Source: Agapanthus africanus
Lineage: Eukaryota > Streptophyta > Magnoliopsida > Asparagales > Amaryllidaceae
Direction of reading: 5' to 3'
Length of the DNA: 64,000 nt
NCBI GenBank assembly: GCA_030015575.1
Contig: JASDDO010000001.1
Coordinates: 138,155,988-138,219,987 of the forward strand
Shown: in pieces, positions 46,354 through 58,431 of the stretch
Position numbering within the stretch: position 1 is the stretch's first letter
Layout: every line of letters starts with the position of its first letter
Translations under genes and position numbers: made by a program
Notes under the pieces: model-generated
The model's database searches: none
Seen by the model: the letters and a program-made list of their open reading frames with translations, nothing else
Told to the model about the DNA's origin: nothing

Positions 46354-48077
46354 TGTTCATACCAGAATATTGTATTTTATACCGCCCATTCTTACGCTCG
46401 TTTGTTTATCGGTAGGTACTCTTGAGCCGTGTTTGCTAGTTAAATGCAGGATACTGGTTCTCAGCTCTAAACAGTGAAATTCATGGAATAGCACGACAAA
46501 TTCCGGATTACTGCCAACCACAGATAAAACACGAGTCTCCGCTCTCTATCCGTGTTGTCGCACACCAGTTTAAGGGACAAAATGGCAAATTGATGTCATT
46601 TTCATGCACAAAGCTTAATGGCAACACAAGATCCAACATATCTACGCGGAGCTCAAGGAAATCATGGCAAAAGATCCACATCACATCACCTTTTTGATAT
46701 GCTGAAATTCTGGAAACATTGTGAAGAGATTCTGAGAAAAAACATATACCACACTAAAGAGTACAGACAACCAGGGCACACGACAAAAGATGAAGGCCCA
46801 AGCCCTCTTTATGGCCGCGGTTCCACGGCATAAGCATGCTTAGGCCACGGAACCGCGGCCATACAGGCTTGTCAGTTGATCAATTTTAGGGGCAGCTTGG
46901 TAATTTTATATAGTGCCAGAATATTGCCCTAGGTTCTCTGTTTCCTGCCTATAAATAGCCCAGAACTTGCCAAGCCAATGGTGTTCTTTTTCATGCCCAC
47001 TTTTTGTTAGTTTTAGTTTACTTCTTCTACTTCTTCATTCTTTCCTCTATGAAATTGTTGTGAGAGCTTTTGAGTGGATGTTAAATGAAGATGAGGGTTT
47101 TTGTATCATTCTTTTGCCTAGCTTCCCACTTGAGCTCTCTACCTTAACTTGATCTTGCAACCTTTTAAGTGAGCTTACAAGTTTAAGGTTTGGTCATTGA
47201 TCTCAAGGGGTTGTATCATTTTGTTCTCTCTTTTGTGCTTAATTCTCCATGAGTTCTTTGCCTTTTCTTGATCTTGCAACCTCTTAAGTGAGCTTGCAAG
47301 TTTAAGATTTGGTTATTGAACTCATGTCTTATATTTGGTTCTATGGTTCTTGTTGTTATTTTCTTGCTTATTTCTTTCTTACTTTTTATTACCTTGCTCT
47401 ACTTTCATGCACTTAAATTCCATGCACTTTTAATTACTTGTTTGTAATCTTTTCTTTTCTTTGTTTATCTTTTCTTTTGCTCTTGTTGGTTCGTTTTGTG
47501 AATGGTTGTAATATGTGTTGTTAAGAATGAATACGATATTGTAAGTTAATGTTTCTTTGCTCATTTCCTTTTCTCGTTATTTTCCTTTGAACTCCGCCCA
47601 AACATTACGCAAGCGCTCCGTTAGGCACCCTGCCCTACCAAGGTAACGGTGATTCCTAAACGCGACCGGTTGCGTTCGGTTTGGCCGGAGGCGAAAGCAA
47701 GAGACAAGAACGGAAGGAAAAGGGTAAATAAGCCGGATTCCACGAATACCGTGCTTAAATCCCCAAATCCACGTTGTTGTCGATTGCTCTAGGTTCAATT
47801 GGTCAAGACTCGGCTCAAAGGTTTTGAGTGCGGATTTCCTTAGTTTACACTTTCGTATCTTTTTCTTAACAACTTTATACTTGCATATAAAACACATAGG
47901 TTGATTTGAACAAACAAATACAAATTCTTCATTGACTCGTCTAAAACTCGAACAGACATACAACCATCTCCCTGTGGATCGACCCATGCTCAACTGGCTA
48001 GCTGCATAGCGACACCGTCCTGATCGCGGTTATACTTTAGAACTTTGAACATCCGACACGCCAAAAGCGTTCGATCA
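46354..48077 (+). repeat. 3' LTR of element E
   Basis: 1,724 bp, aligned end to end with 40227-41951. Differences are mostly transitions. Followed by the target duplication GCGAT. Confidence 0.93.
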
Positions 48078-48082
48078 GCGAT

Positions 48083-50100
48083 GCTTGCTTTAATCCTGAT
48101 GGACTTAAGCATAGCCACTGGAGAAAAGGTTTTATCACAATCCACACCTGGTTATTGACGAAAACCTTTTACTACAAGTCTAGCTTTGAAAGTCTCAACT
48201 TTTCCATCTACACCAAGAATCTTCTTAAGATCCTTTTGCTCCCAATGGGTTTTACCCCTTCCGGTGCAACATTCAAAGTCATACTTTGTTAGTGTACATG
48301 GATTCCATCTTTGATTGCATAACATCCATCCATTTCACAAAGTCTCCACTTATGATGGCCTGCCTGAACCTGGTTGGGTCATCATCTACCATGATGTAAT
48401 CCTCGCTCCCACCGTCACCGAGGAAACCGTAGTATCTCTCAGGTGGATGAGGAATCCTACCAGATTCGCGGAGAGGCTGAGGTTCGTTGGAGACTATTGA
48501 ATACTTTGGTTTCACCAAATCATCAGCTGTTAGTTTGTCCAGCTGGAACTCCTTCCAGTTCTACCTCATGACTACTAATTTCTTCATAAGAAATTTCTTT
48601 TCTAAAAAGGTGGCATGCTGAGAAACAAAACACCTTTTTCTCCTCAGTGTGGTAGAAGATATACCCTCGCTAATGTTCGGGATATCCAACAAACTAATTC
48701 AGAACTGACCTTGTCTCGAGCTTGTCCGGATTTTCTTTTCAACATAGGCCGGACAACCCTATATCTTAACTCGTTTAAGACATGGTCTTTCCCCATACCA
48801 TATCTCATATGGAGTGGTAGGCACTGATTTGGATGGAACCCCATTCAATAAGTATGCAGCTTCTCAAGTACATAACTCTAAAAGGAAACAGGAAACTCAG
48901 CAGTACTCATCATAGAGCGCACTATATCTCATAGGGTGCGATACCTCCGCCCCGATACACCATTGTGTTGTGGTGTACTCGAAGGAGTAAGCTGAGAGAG
49001 AATCATATTTTCCTTTTAGAAACTCCAGGAACTCCATGCGCAAGTATTCTCCTCCTCGATCACATCGAAGGACTTAATACTTCTACCCGTCTGGTTCTTA
49101 ACATCAGCTTATATTCCTTTAATTTCTCAAAAGTTTCAAACTCGTGTTTCAATAGGAACACATGTCATAATCTTAAGAGGTCATCGATGAATGTAATAAA
49201 GTACAAAGAACCAAGCCTGACATGTGTAGACTTAGGATCGTATACATCATCATGTATCTGTCCCAAGAGTTCAACAACTCTTTCTCCATTTCCAGCAAAC
49301 GAAGTTTTGGTCATTGTACCTTTGAGACAAGACTGGCAAGTATCATAAGATGAAAATTCGAACAGATTCAAATATTCATCCTTAAGTAACTTAGCTAGTT
49401 GTGTTGCATCGATATGACCTAGTTTACAACGCCACAATAAGGTTTCGTTCATTTCTGAACCACTCCTTTTGTGTGTGTTCGGTATACTTTGAACTGTGGT
49501 TTGATTTAGAACGTATATGCCATTACATAACATGCCTGACCCAATCAACTCTTGATTCAGGAAAATGTTCACAACATTATCCTCCAATACAGAATTATAT
49601 CCTTCTTTAACTTAATAAAGAAAATGATGTAATGTTGTATATCAGGTTTGGCATATAATAACATTTGTTCAGAATCAATGTATTTACCATTTGGTAATAC
49701 ATGGTGATATTTGCCAACTGACTTAGCTGCAACAATTGCACCATTCTCTAACACTTAGAGACATATCACCTAATCTCAGTTCTCTACCTGTCTGTAGCCC
49801 ATGTAACTCTTATATATGTGGGATCCTGATCCGGTATCTCATACCTAGGACGTAGAGGATACCGAGAAACAGTTCTCGGTAACGACCACACCAGAAGAAT
49901 ATACATCAACATGCACATTCCTCGAATGGGTCGCGTGGAAATCCGGATATTCCCCTATTTCCTAATCGGACTTATAACAATTATAAGATAGAGAGGAACC
50001 AATGTTCTCCAGCTCAGTATAATAAGTAGGTTCGGTCAATGCATCCATATTATTATCTTGATTAAGGCATGACATGGTTGCTACCAGGAGAGAGAGAAGA
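48083..50100 (-). pseudogene. Copia D RT, integrase and pre-integrase relics
   Basis: From right to left: 49754-49569 (ENGAIVAAKSVGKYH, protease-flank type), 49587-49165 (pre-integrase and integrase finger with KLGHID and CQSCLKG, then a broken first catalytic stretch), and 48518-48279 (linker with HPPERYYGF and DVMQSKMESMYTNKV, matching A at 33000-33190). Gag is almost wholly missing: the pyrimidine tract and ATG are at about 50085, but pol-flank sequence follows within about 330 bp. Confidence 0.82.
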
Positions 50101-51211
50101 AAACACACTGCGTATGCTCTTGCAAGATCAGATTGGTTATTATTTTATCTAATCAGGATGGCTCCCACTGTTTTTATCAAATCTTCCTTCAAACCCTAAA
50201 AGGTAAGACTAGCCGGAATTAATTACACCCTACAAGCTCGCCAATCTTTCGGCCAGGCCAGTGTCGGTACTTTGAGGGAGGTTCCCCGTGCATTCGTACG
50301 GACCTAATTAAAATAAACCTCGCATTCCCAGGGATGTAACCCCATTAATACCTTTCTAGACACCTACTTTGATCGGCTAATTGTAATGTGTAAAACTCTC
50401 CTAGGAGTAACTCTCACTCGCAGTGGGTATCGGGATCCAATTATCTCATAGAAGGTATGCAATCTTATTGAAAATTTCAACACTTGAAATTCCCGATAAT
50501 ATTTTGCCCCTAGCCTCCTATGACCTTGACGAAGGACAACAAACCATAGGTCGCTAGTCAAGTTCACCACGTACATTTCATGAATGAATTAAACCCACCC
50601 GCACGACCCTTGACGAAGGCTAACAAAGTCGCACGACTATCCTAATCCAATCGCATCACATGCTTTAATAGATAAGCACTAGTTAGCTACAACACACTGC
50701 GCCTTGACGAAGGCCAACAAACGTAGCACGAATACTAAGTAGCACTTATCTGAAATGATGGAGGGCTACGACAGTTTTTTAAGAAAACCTTTTGTGTAAT
50801 GAACTTGATCTCATAGTAGAATCGAGAGATTTTGAAAAGGAGTGTTTTTTAGGCTTTTACTAGTTTTGCTAAAGAGGTCACTCCCGGTGATGGGATATCG
50901 GCTCTTTTCTCATCGAATGAGGTGCTGGATATTTCACAAATACCACTATGCAAAGTATGAACTAAAAAAGCAATCAAAAGACAAAACCGAGTGGGTTGTA
51001 GCATTTGCTAGTCTCCTAAAGAGGTCACTCCCGGCGAAGGGATCTCGGCTCTTTCCTTATCGAATAAGGTGCTGGATATTCTACAAGGAATACCGCTATG
51101 CAAAGCAAGAACTAGAGCTACCAGTTTTTAAACAAGATTCAACATCTTTAAGTTTCTTTCTTTTCATTAATCTCTTTAATAAAGTCCCATCTTTTATGCT
51201 TCCTAAGCATC
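50101..51211 (-). other. Copia D leader with cassette and double-hairpin units
   Basis: Non-coding. Contains the cassette shared with A (50225-50400; stems GACAC/GTGTC at 50359 and 50261, AACCTC/GAGGTT at 50316 and 50278), three CCTTGACGAAGG copies (about 50524, 50608, 50703), and two double-hairpin units at 50871-50921 and 51018-51069, whose second stems are CTCAT/ATGAG and CCTTAT/ATAAGG. Confidence 0.75.
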
Positions 51212-52938
51212 TGTAACATTTCAGAAAAATAAAATATTATTTTTGGGAATTTTTATAATTAAATAATAATTATATTGAATATTTTAATATTGCAATAAAA
51301 ATTAAATACCGATAAATTGGGGAAAATTTGGAAAATTGTTGGAATTACTGAAATGAGGGTGTTTTATGTGATTTATGCAATTACAAACTCTTATAATGAA
51401 TTATACACTATTTTAATGCTAATCGCGATTAAATATCGCTAATCTTGCATTAAGCTTGTTTTGTGCACCATGTCACATTTACAAATACTTGTTACATTTT
51501 CTACCATGGTTCTTCTTCTTTCATGCATGGTTTTCTGTTAGAAAAGAAAAGAAAATATACAGAAAACAAGAAAAAGAAAAGTCAAAGAGGGATGGGCATG
51601 AGAGAGAATGAGGTGAGGGGTTCCCTTGACTTGGTCTCATCTCCTCTCTCATCTTCACTTTATCATTTCCCCTTCCTCTTTCACCATGGCTGCTGCCCTC
51701 TCCTCCATCCCACTCTACCTTATCACACAACACCAAAACCAACTCAAAAGTTCACTTCCATTTCACAAAAAACATGCAAAAGCTCCTCACAAGCACCTTG
51801 GACCAAGAAAAATCCGATTTTGATCACTTGGGGCAACTCAAGAAAATTCTTGAGTTGCCAAATGAGGTAATTTCTGCACCATTAGAATAATATTTCAATT
51901 CCTTAAGCATCCATACAAGTTTAGAATCGATATTGTGTAGTTTAGCTAACTTTGAAAATTCCAAGATAGGGATTAGGGTTGAATTGATTCCAAAAGTGCA
52001 ATTGAGGTGTAATTAGGGACTACGGCCCCTGTAGGGAGTAAACCCCTAATTCCAAACTTAGAAACTCCAATATTGTATTTTGATAACTGTTGTGATGAAG
52101 TTTTGTGATCTGCTATAACCCGGGTGACCTGAAAAATATTTAGCGAAGACTGAGAGATGTGAAGGCAACCAAAAACCTATACCCAAAACCTGAGACCCCC
52201 ACTCCAAGTTATGGCCGCAAATTTACTCATTTTGGCCGCAAATTGTGGCCTGGGTAGAGTGGAAATGATCCGTGTTTAGTCTAGAGCTTTATCTTCAGTA
52301 AACTAGACCCCTCCCATATGCAAAATTGCCTAATTTCACCTAGGGTAAAATCTGGGACCATTTTCTTGAGTTGCTGCCTTGTATTTCGCGATGTTTTTAA
52401 ATTTAAGTTTTGGTATTTGTCATTGTATTCCATCGTGTGGCGTTTGAACGCCAACGACTAGGGTAATTGGTTGTGTTTTGCATGCGAGACTATAGGTTTT
52501 AACCTATCGGTGTTTCGTGCGACATTTTGGTTTTCGTGCGTGATTTCGTTTACGATACTATATGTGACATGTAGGTACCTCTTGAGGACTTCGAGACGAA
52601 AAGAAAGCGCATGACGACATCGGCATCGGCAAGCGAAGATCAAGGTGAGTAGATTTATATCTACGGGGAAAGTCGGGTGGATGGCGTATAGCACCCCCGC
52701 AATTTCATAAGATTTTGATGTGACGTGGTATAGATATACATATTTGGGTTATTGCGAGATATGAACCTTAGAAAGAAAAGCATTAGGAGATCATGGGATA
52801 GTGTTAGCGAGATTTAAAGAAAAGGATTTAGTTGGGTTCTTAGTCGTGAACCCTAGAGTAAGGTTGACAAAGACACACGTGCATACACGGGATATGGTTT
52901 GGGTGTATATGTTTATATATATATATGGATGCGTTGGG

Positions 52939-52962
52939 GTGTGTGTGTGTGTGTGTGTGTGT
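52939..52962. repeat. (GT)12 microsatellite
   Basis: Twelve GT repeats. The 3' LTR copy has a shorter (GT)n run near 60199-60213, so it varies in length. Confidence 0.95.
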
Positions 52963-53328
52963 ATACATACGCTTATATTCAGTTGATGTGTATAGTATAT
53001 GGTATTTGGAGATGAGTCGATGAAGATTGGGCATGGTGCCATGAGATCGGTGGTGTGATTTGGTTCGTATTAAGAGATACGACATGATAGTATAGCAGAT
53101 CTTTAGGTGATGTATTTCAGACACATGCACATATATTTGTTGATGGTATCAGTTTGTACTAGAATTAGATTTGTACCCCAGTTCATGACATACGATGATA
53201 AGGATACCAGATGAGTAATGAGATAAATATGATATTTGACCCGTACCCAGATTGGGATGCCATACGATAGATTTACCGTACGAAATATAGTTATGATGTT
53301 AGATCCGCACTCTTGACTCGAGGATGTC

Positions 53329-53354
53329 ATATATATATATATATATATATATAT
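53329..53354. repeat. (AT)13 microsatellite
   Basis: AT steps directly after GATGTC. Related AT runs occur in LTR G near 61905 and 62550. Confidence 0.95.
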
Positions 53355-53658
53355 TGTACTGTACGTGGTACTATTGAGGCGAGATAACCGACTACTAGGT
53401 ATATATATAGATCGACTCAGACTTAGGTGGATTTCCTTACCCTTTTGACTGGGTTCGAGTCATACTAGTTTTCAAAAGTGAAGAATTGTGAATAATTTAA
53501 ATACCAAACTGTATGACTCGTATACTGGGTAGGTATATTTTTCAGTGTTGCTGTTACTACATCACTTTCTGTATATTCATAATGTTTCATCGCATTGCAT
53601 GCTTGTATATATGTTATCTGTAATTATTATGAAACCCTGCTGTCAGGACACCAGCACC

Positions 53659-53724
53659 ATTACCGATGATTCATATGTTCCACATACACTTGCTTGCCGG
53701 CTCACATACATCATCATCGGTAAT
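53659..53724. repeat. 12-bp stem hairpin conserved in LTR F and G
   Basis: ATTACCGATGAT (53659-53670) and ATCATCGGTAAT (53713-53724) around a 42-base loop containing TATGTTCCACATACACTT. LTR G has the same arms at 62968-62979 and 63022-63033 with a similar 42-base loop. Confidence 0.8.
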
Positions 53725-55356
53725 TGCCATGTCACGTACACTTTAGAGAATACTATTCATTGACATATCTTGCTAGTTGATAGTTGCAATATGTTATAGA
53801 TTTCATATGCTAGTTTAACTATTGCATTTTTTGCATGATATCAGATGCATTCATATATTCATTGGTCATGCAGTATTATGGAGATTTATGCCGGTATTCA
53901 CTGTTTATTGATATCATGATTTTGATGATTTCGGATCCTTCTTGAGATTTCTGGATTTGGAACCCGTATGTGAAAGTTTTATAAACTGATGATTTGTTTT
54001 AAAGAGATAGATGCGATTTTCTTTGATATGATGAGTATTGTCCACCATGATGTTTTCTCGGTTCTGAGATGGTTTTCGAGACCCGATTCGAGGAGTTGGT
54101 TGAATCGTCTGCGGGTACATGGTGGACCCGGTATGGTATTCCGGGGCAAGAAGCTCGAGTTGTAGACGATGAGCCCGGAAGAGGCAGACTGCCTACCGGT
54201 GATTGTTTGGCGCAGAGGATATCCGGAGGATACCGTTCGTGGTCGTGTGATTGATGATATGGGCCGATCCGGACTGACGGAGCCCGATATATTGAGATAT
54301 TGAGATTTGAGATACTGAGATATTGAGATTTGATGATACAGGATAGTCCGGATAGCCTGAGCCTGAGATATTTAGATAATGAGATTTATGTTTTGTGTCG
54401 ATACTTGGCACTGATTTCTCTGTTGATTTCATTGATGATACTCGATTTATATACATACAGAAATCTCATTAAATAATGAAAACAGTTGCCTCGTTCCTGA
54501 TGTATTCTGTTTCCATTAGTAATGCATTCATATATCATATATCTGATATGTTGCTATCTGAGGCACGGACACGAGCACGTGGTATTGCACTTATGTGTAG
54601 ATAGATCAGGATATTTATTTGAGGATATTACTTGATATGACCTAGGATAGTATCATATATTCGATTTCTGCTCTGTGATATTTTCTACTCATGAGTTGGC
54701 AACTCACCCCCGTTGTGCCGCAGTTCCTTGCAGGTTTTGCCGTACAGGTTTCGTTGCGGCTTTGCTGACACACTGTTCCTTCTGGGTAATTGCTTTGGTT
54801 GGTGGGTTCATTTGCATCGTGACCACCATTGTATTTATATTTATATTCAGTTGTATCTAGTAAAACTCCATCAACCAAATTTGTATATTTGATAGAGATA
54901 GAAGACCAGTGTATATTCTTTTGACCTTAGAGTCGCGCGCTGTATTATTATGGTTTTCCTCTGGTTTTCTTGATGATGATGGGTTTCATTTCGAGTTTGA
55001 TCCTCTTCTTTCGGCGTTGTATATTATATTGCTTGCGTGGTTGTGTCCGCCTTTTGGCGAAGAGCTAGCTCCCGCTTAGGGATGCCTTTATTCATATTAT
55101 GCATGTTGTACCCCTTTTGGGGCCAGTATTTACAAAGGAAACTCTGCCGAAATTTTCAGAAAGAACTTGATGATTTTAAAGATGCAATACTTCGTCTTAT
55201 GTTGTTAAACTACTTGCTTTAATTGGTTTTCCCTTCACTCTACTGCTTCATTGGTTTTGATTTCTGGGTTTTGGCTTACTTAGATTACGTATGCCTCGAG
55301 ACGTTTCGTAATTTAGGTGCCTGTCACGTTCCGTACTTTTCGGGTCGTGACAAAAT

Positions 55357-55368
55357 TGGTATCAGAGC
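55357..55368 (+). other. Primer binding site of element F
   Basis: TGGTATCAGAGC, four bases after the LTR end CA (55352). Confidence 0.9.
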
Positions 55369-58300
55369 GTTTGGTTTTACCTTCTGAGTGTAGGATGACC
55401 CTTAGTTGATGGAGTAGGTGACTCAAGTAGAGTGACGTGCCGTGTGTATGTTCCTCGGCATACTTACGATACGCTGTTCCGCTTAAGAAGCCTTAGGATG
55501 TACATTTCCTTGCACAGTATTATATTCATTCCTATGATCTATGCTCTTCAGTATCGGTTTATGGTTTTGCTGCCACGATTACACGGGCAGAGAGAGCTAC
55601 GGCTAGAGTTGCGTCAGCACGAGCTCTTCACGGACGAGGACTGACCAGGGCGTGATTCCATGGACATACGATTGCACTGAGGCATCGTTTTATTGTGTTT
55701 TCGCGCCATGGGCATTTGATGGATCGCTTTTACGAGATTTCTCGGATATGCAGATCAGCACCAGAGGATGGGGCCATAGCTAGAGGCACGCCAGAACGTG
55801 ATGACCGTCAATGCACAGATTATTTGATGATTGAGGCACTGTTCAGCGTGCGGACGAATGAGCCAGTTGTTGCTGCGAATGATGAGATATCACCCCAAAT
55901 GCTTGGAGCTATTGCAGCGCGAGTTGCAATTAGAGATATGATAGAAGTTCGCTAGTCAACAAGATGAAAGACTAGGACATGTGATTCACTGCTTACCCTG
56001 ATGTGAGGTCATCAGATTGATTGATTCCAGCTAGAGACGACTTCATGCAGGTATGATAGGAGTCGATAGAGATGATCGAATGTCAGGGACCCATTTTCCA
56101 AGTTTAAAGTATTCGGAAAACAATGCAAGTAATTTTATTGACCCTCTAGAAGAATGAAACCCTAACTAGATATAATGACCATGAGAACGCTTCAAAATCT
56201 TAGGGTTTACAGCAGTTCAGTGGTACCATTAATGAGGCTTGGGTTTGCCCTTCTACGGTTAGTCCATAGGTACTGTGGCATGTATTCGATACTATCAAAC
56301 TGTACTTAAAATGTTGAGCTCTTAGGGGATTATGGAAGCTTGACGAATCGATCGAAAAGTTCGACATCAGTCGGATATCATGTGATGAGATACATTGCTT
56401 GGGAGACTCCAGATACGAGTATAGCCGTTAGAGTGCAGTCCATGCAGCCATGAAGAGACAAGTCCGAATCAGTCGACATTAGAGAAAAGAGGAGTAAGAA
56501 GTTCGTACGAGATCTTGATGAGATGACGTTCCACTCCGCTGACATCAGAGATATGATACGCATGCAGAGGCGTTGCATATGGATATATCTTCCAGAAGGA
56601 GTCGTGATGAGTATGCAGCCGTTCCGGAACAAGAAACAGATTTAGTAAAAGATGATAACTTTCGGGCAGTTCGGCAGAAATGAGATTCGGGAGAGACCCT
56701 GACAAGATCTTTCTGGAATACTATACGAGAAGACTTGGACCCAGGAGAGGTCATATTGTGCACACCCAGCAGGCCAGAGTTCGGCATTCATCGATGAGAT
56801 AGTTGGCCAGAGATCTTTAGAGGATGTGCCCGAGCGGGACTGTTTCCGTCATCATTCCATATTGGGCCGTTGAGTCAAGGAACTATATATCTAGCAATTC
56901 ACAGTGAAAAACAAGAGCCTAAAGGCACCAGGCGCCAGACCATGAACACGAGGCAAGTAGATATCTTGCTCTGCTAGTTTTGGATGCACCGACTCCTTCT
57001 CGACTGCGAAAGAAGAACCTATTGACGGCAGTGTTTACGATCTGGGATTTGGTGATTCGAATATCACGCATCCGTCATTTTTGGATTTCGGTATGTTGTG
57101 CGATTTGTTTGCATGATTGAGATTTTTGTACACTACGGTTGCACTTCACTTCGATTTGATGTCATTCGAGAGGTTGATTTTGATTTCATGCCTATGATAT
57201 GTATATAATTTGACTTGTGCTTTCGGCATAGTTTTCATGCACTTTTAATGTTTTGATTTGATTTGTGCATGCTGATGCACATGGTTGTGAGATAATATAC
57301 CGCGGTATACCAGATTTGGATTTGGATTGAAATGTGTTGTACACCATCGATTTCGATTGTGATACTCGATATTTGTTTTGTGCACCTTGTGCACCTGATT
57401 GGATTCTTGTGCATATTTGACGTGCTTGGATTGGACTTTGCGCATATTCAGCGCTTGATATTGGGTTTCGTGATTTCGTGCATGTCGGATGCACATGATT
57501 TAGATTTTATTCGTGCATGATGGATGCACCTGATTTGGATTTTCACGCATGTTGGGCGCATGATATGAGATATGATTTTGGTGCACCCCAGATGCACTAA
57601 ATCGGAATTCTTTGTGCATATCAGATGCACCTGATATTGCTGTCAGGCACACCCGTTGCCCTTGACAGATGGTTCGTGCATAGCCGTTGCACTTAGATTT
57701 TGTTTCTGTGCACATGTATGGCACATTTATGGATTTCAATTTTTCCGTACGCAACAGACGCACACGGCATTCTTATGCACATTTCAGATTTGATTTCTGC
57801 TGGAGGAGTACGTTTTTATGATATTTACTATTTGGTATAGTAGCTGAGCAGGACTGGTCCGAGGACCGTACCTGAGTATATTTTGCATGCATTGATAGTT
57901 ATCGAAGAGATTTCCAAAAAGAGAGCTATAGTCTCAGTAGCTACCTACGTGTATGAGATGACACGAAACATTTTAAAAAAAAGGAAACCCTTCTAAATTG
58001 TTTTCAAAACGGCAGGACATGCATATCAAACAAAGGATACACACACACACACATAGTTATTTTCCTACAATAGACATCCGCCACTGTGCCGTGTTACGTG
58101 CATCGTACAACAACTTAAAAAGGTTTTGGCATGCATTTTCTTCAGAAGTTTTAATGATATTTACATGTAGAGTTTTGAGTATATCATGTTGGTTTTCGTA
58201 TTGGATTTAGACATTGGTGTCTTTACCTTAACTCCGATGATTGCGGGATGCTTGACGGAGTTTGTATTTTGGATTATATACTTGTTTTTCGTGCGCATGC

Positions 58301-58416
58301 ATTGCGCCACTATGTGCTTTATGTATTTATGATTTCGGGACCCCGACGGCTTAGTCTTTTACTGAAATGTTTTAGTATTAAAGGGGTTTAAATTTAAATT
58401 CGGGGACCGAATTTCT
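55369..58416 (+). other. Interior of element F, no supported gene
   Basis: The longest plus frame is 86 codons and no retroelement motif can be read. 55580-55650 faintly recalls a gag start but I would not call it. 57217-57776 is a hairpin array, described separately. Confidence 0.65.
57217..57776 (+). repeat. GTGCAT/ATGCAC hairpin array
   Basis: About ten hairpins in 0.55 kb. Arms GTGCAT/ATGCAC around different 4- or 5-base loops at 57265, 57478, 57513 and 57614; GTGCAC/GTGCAC at 57380; GCGC/GCGC near 57440; GTGCA/TGCAC at 57581 and 57676; TGTGC/GCACA near 57707. A nested CTGTCA-GGCA...TGCC-TGACAG lies near 57640-57668. GATTTGGATTT-like spacers separate many of them. Confidence 0.8.
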
Positions 58417-58431
58417 TTAAGGGGGGAAGAT
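58417..58431 (+). other. Polypurine tract of element F
   Basis: TAAGGGGGGAAGAT up to the LTR start TGTAACATT at 58432. Confidence 0.85.

Larger units (their letters stand above)
40227..48077 (+). mobile_element. Non-autonomous LTR element E (tRNA-Asp primed, no pol)
   Basis: LTRs 40227-41951 and 46354-48077, target duplication GCGAT (40222-40226 and 48078-48082), primer site of the tRNA-Asp type, polypurine tract AAGTTTGGGGGT before the 3' LTR. The 4.4-kb interior encodes no RT, integrase or protease, only one ORF at 43051-44268. Primer and tract types are those of Athila-like gypsy elements. By eye the LTRs differ at about 3 percent. Confidence 0.93.
37498..51211 (-). mobile_element. Old Ty1/copia element D, minus strand, hosts element E
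   Basis: The 3' LTR ends at 39208, followed by the minus-strand tract of the type CAAGTGGGAGAT. Decayed pol lies in 39209-40221 and 48083-50100, and a leader at 50101-51211. E interrupts it at 40227-48077. Its 5' LTR is not in the window, because F inserted at 51212. It is the most decayed copia here that still shows domain order. Confidence 0.82.
51212..55352 (+). repeat. 5' LTR of element F
   Basis: 4,141 bp. It contains (TG)n at 52939-52962, (AT)n at 53329-53354, and a strong inverted repeat at 53659-53724. Open frames up to 135 codons (51463-51870) also occur in the other LTR copy and look incidental. Confidence 0.88.

Noticed and set aside
51463..51870. 135-codon frame, echoed at 58827-59105
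   Set aside because: It sits inside LTR F; the copy in the 3' LTR starts elsewhere, and nothing suggests a protein domain.
55432..55955. Gag remnant in the interior of F
   Set aside because: Only vague composition likeness; no zinc knuckle or recognisable block.
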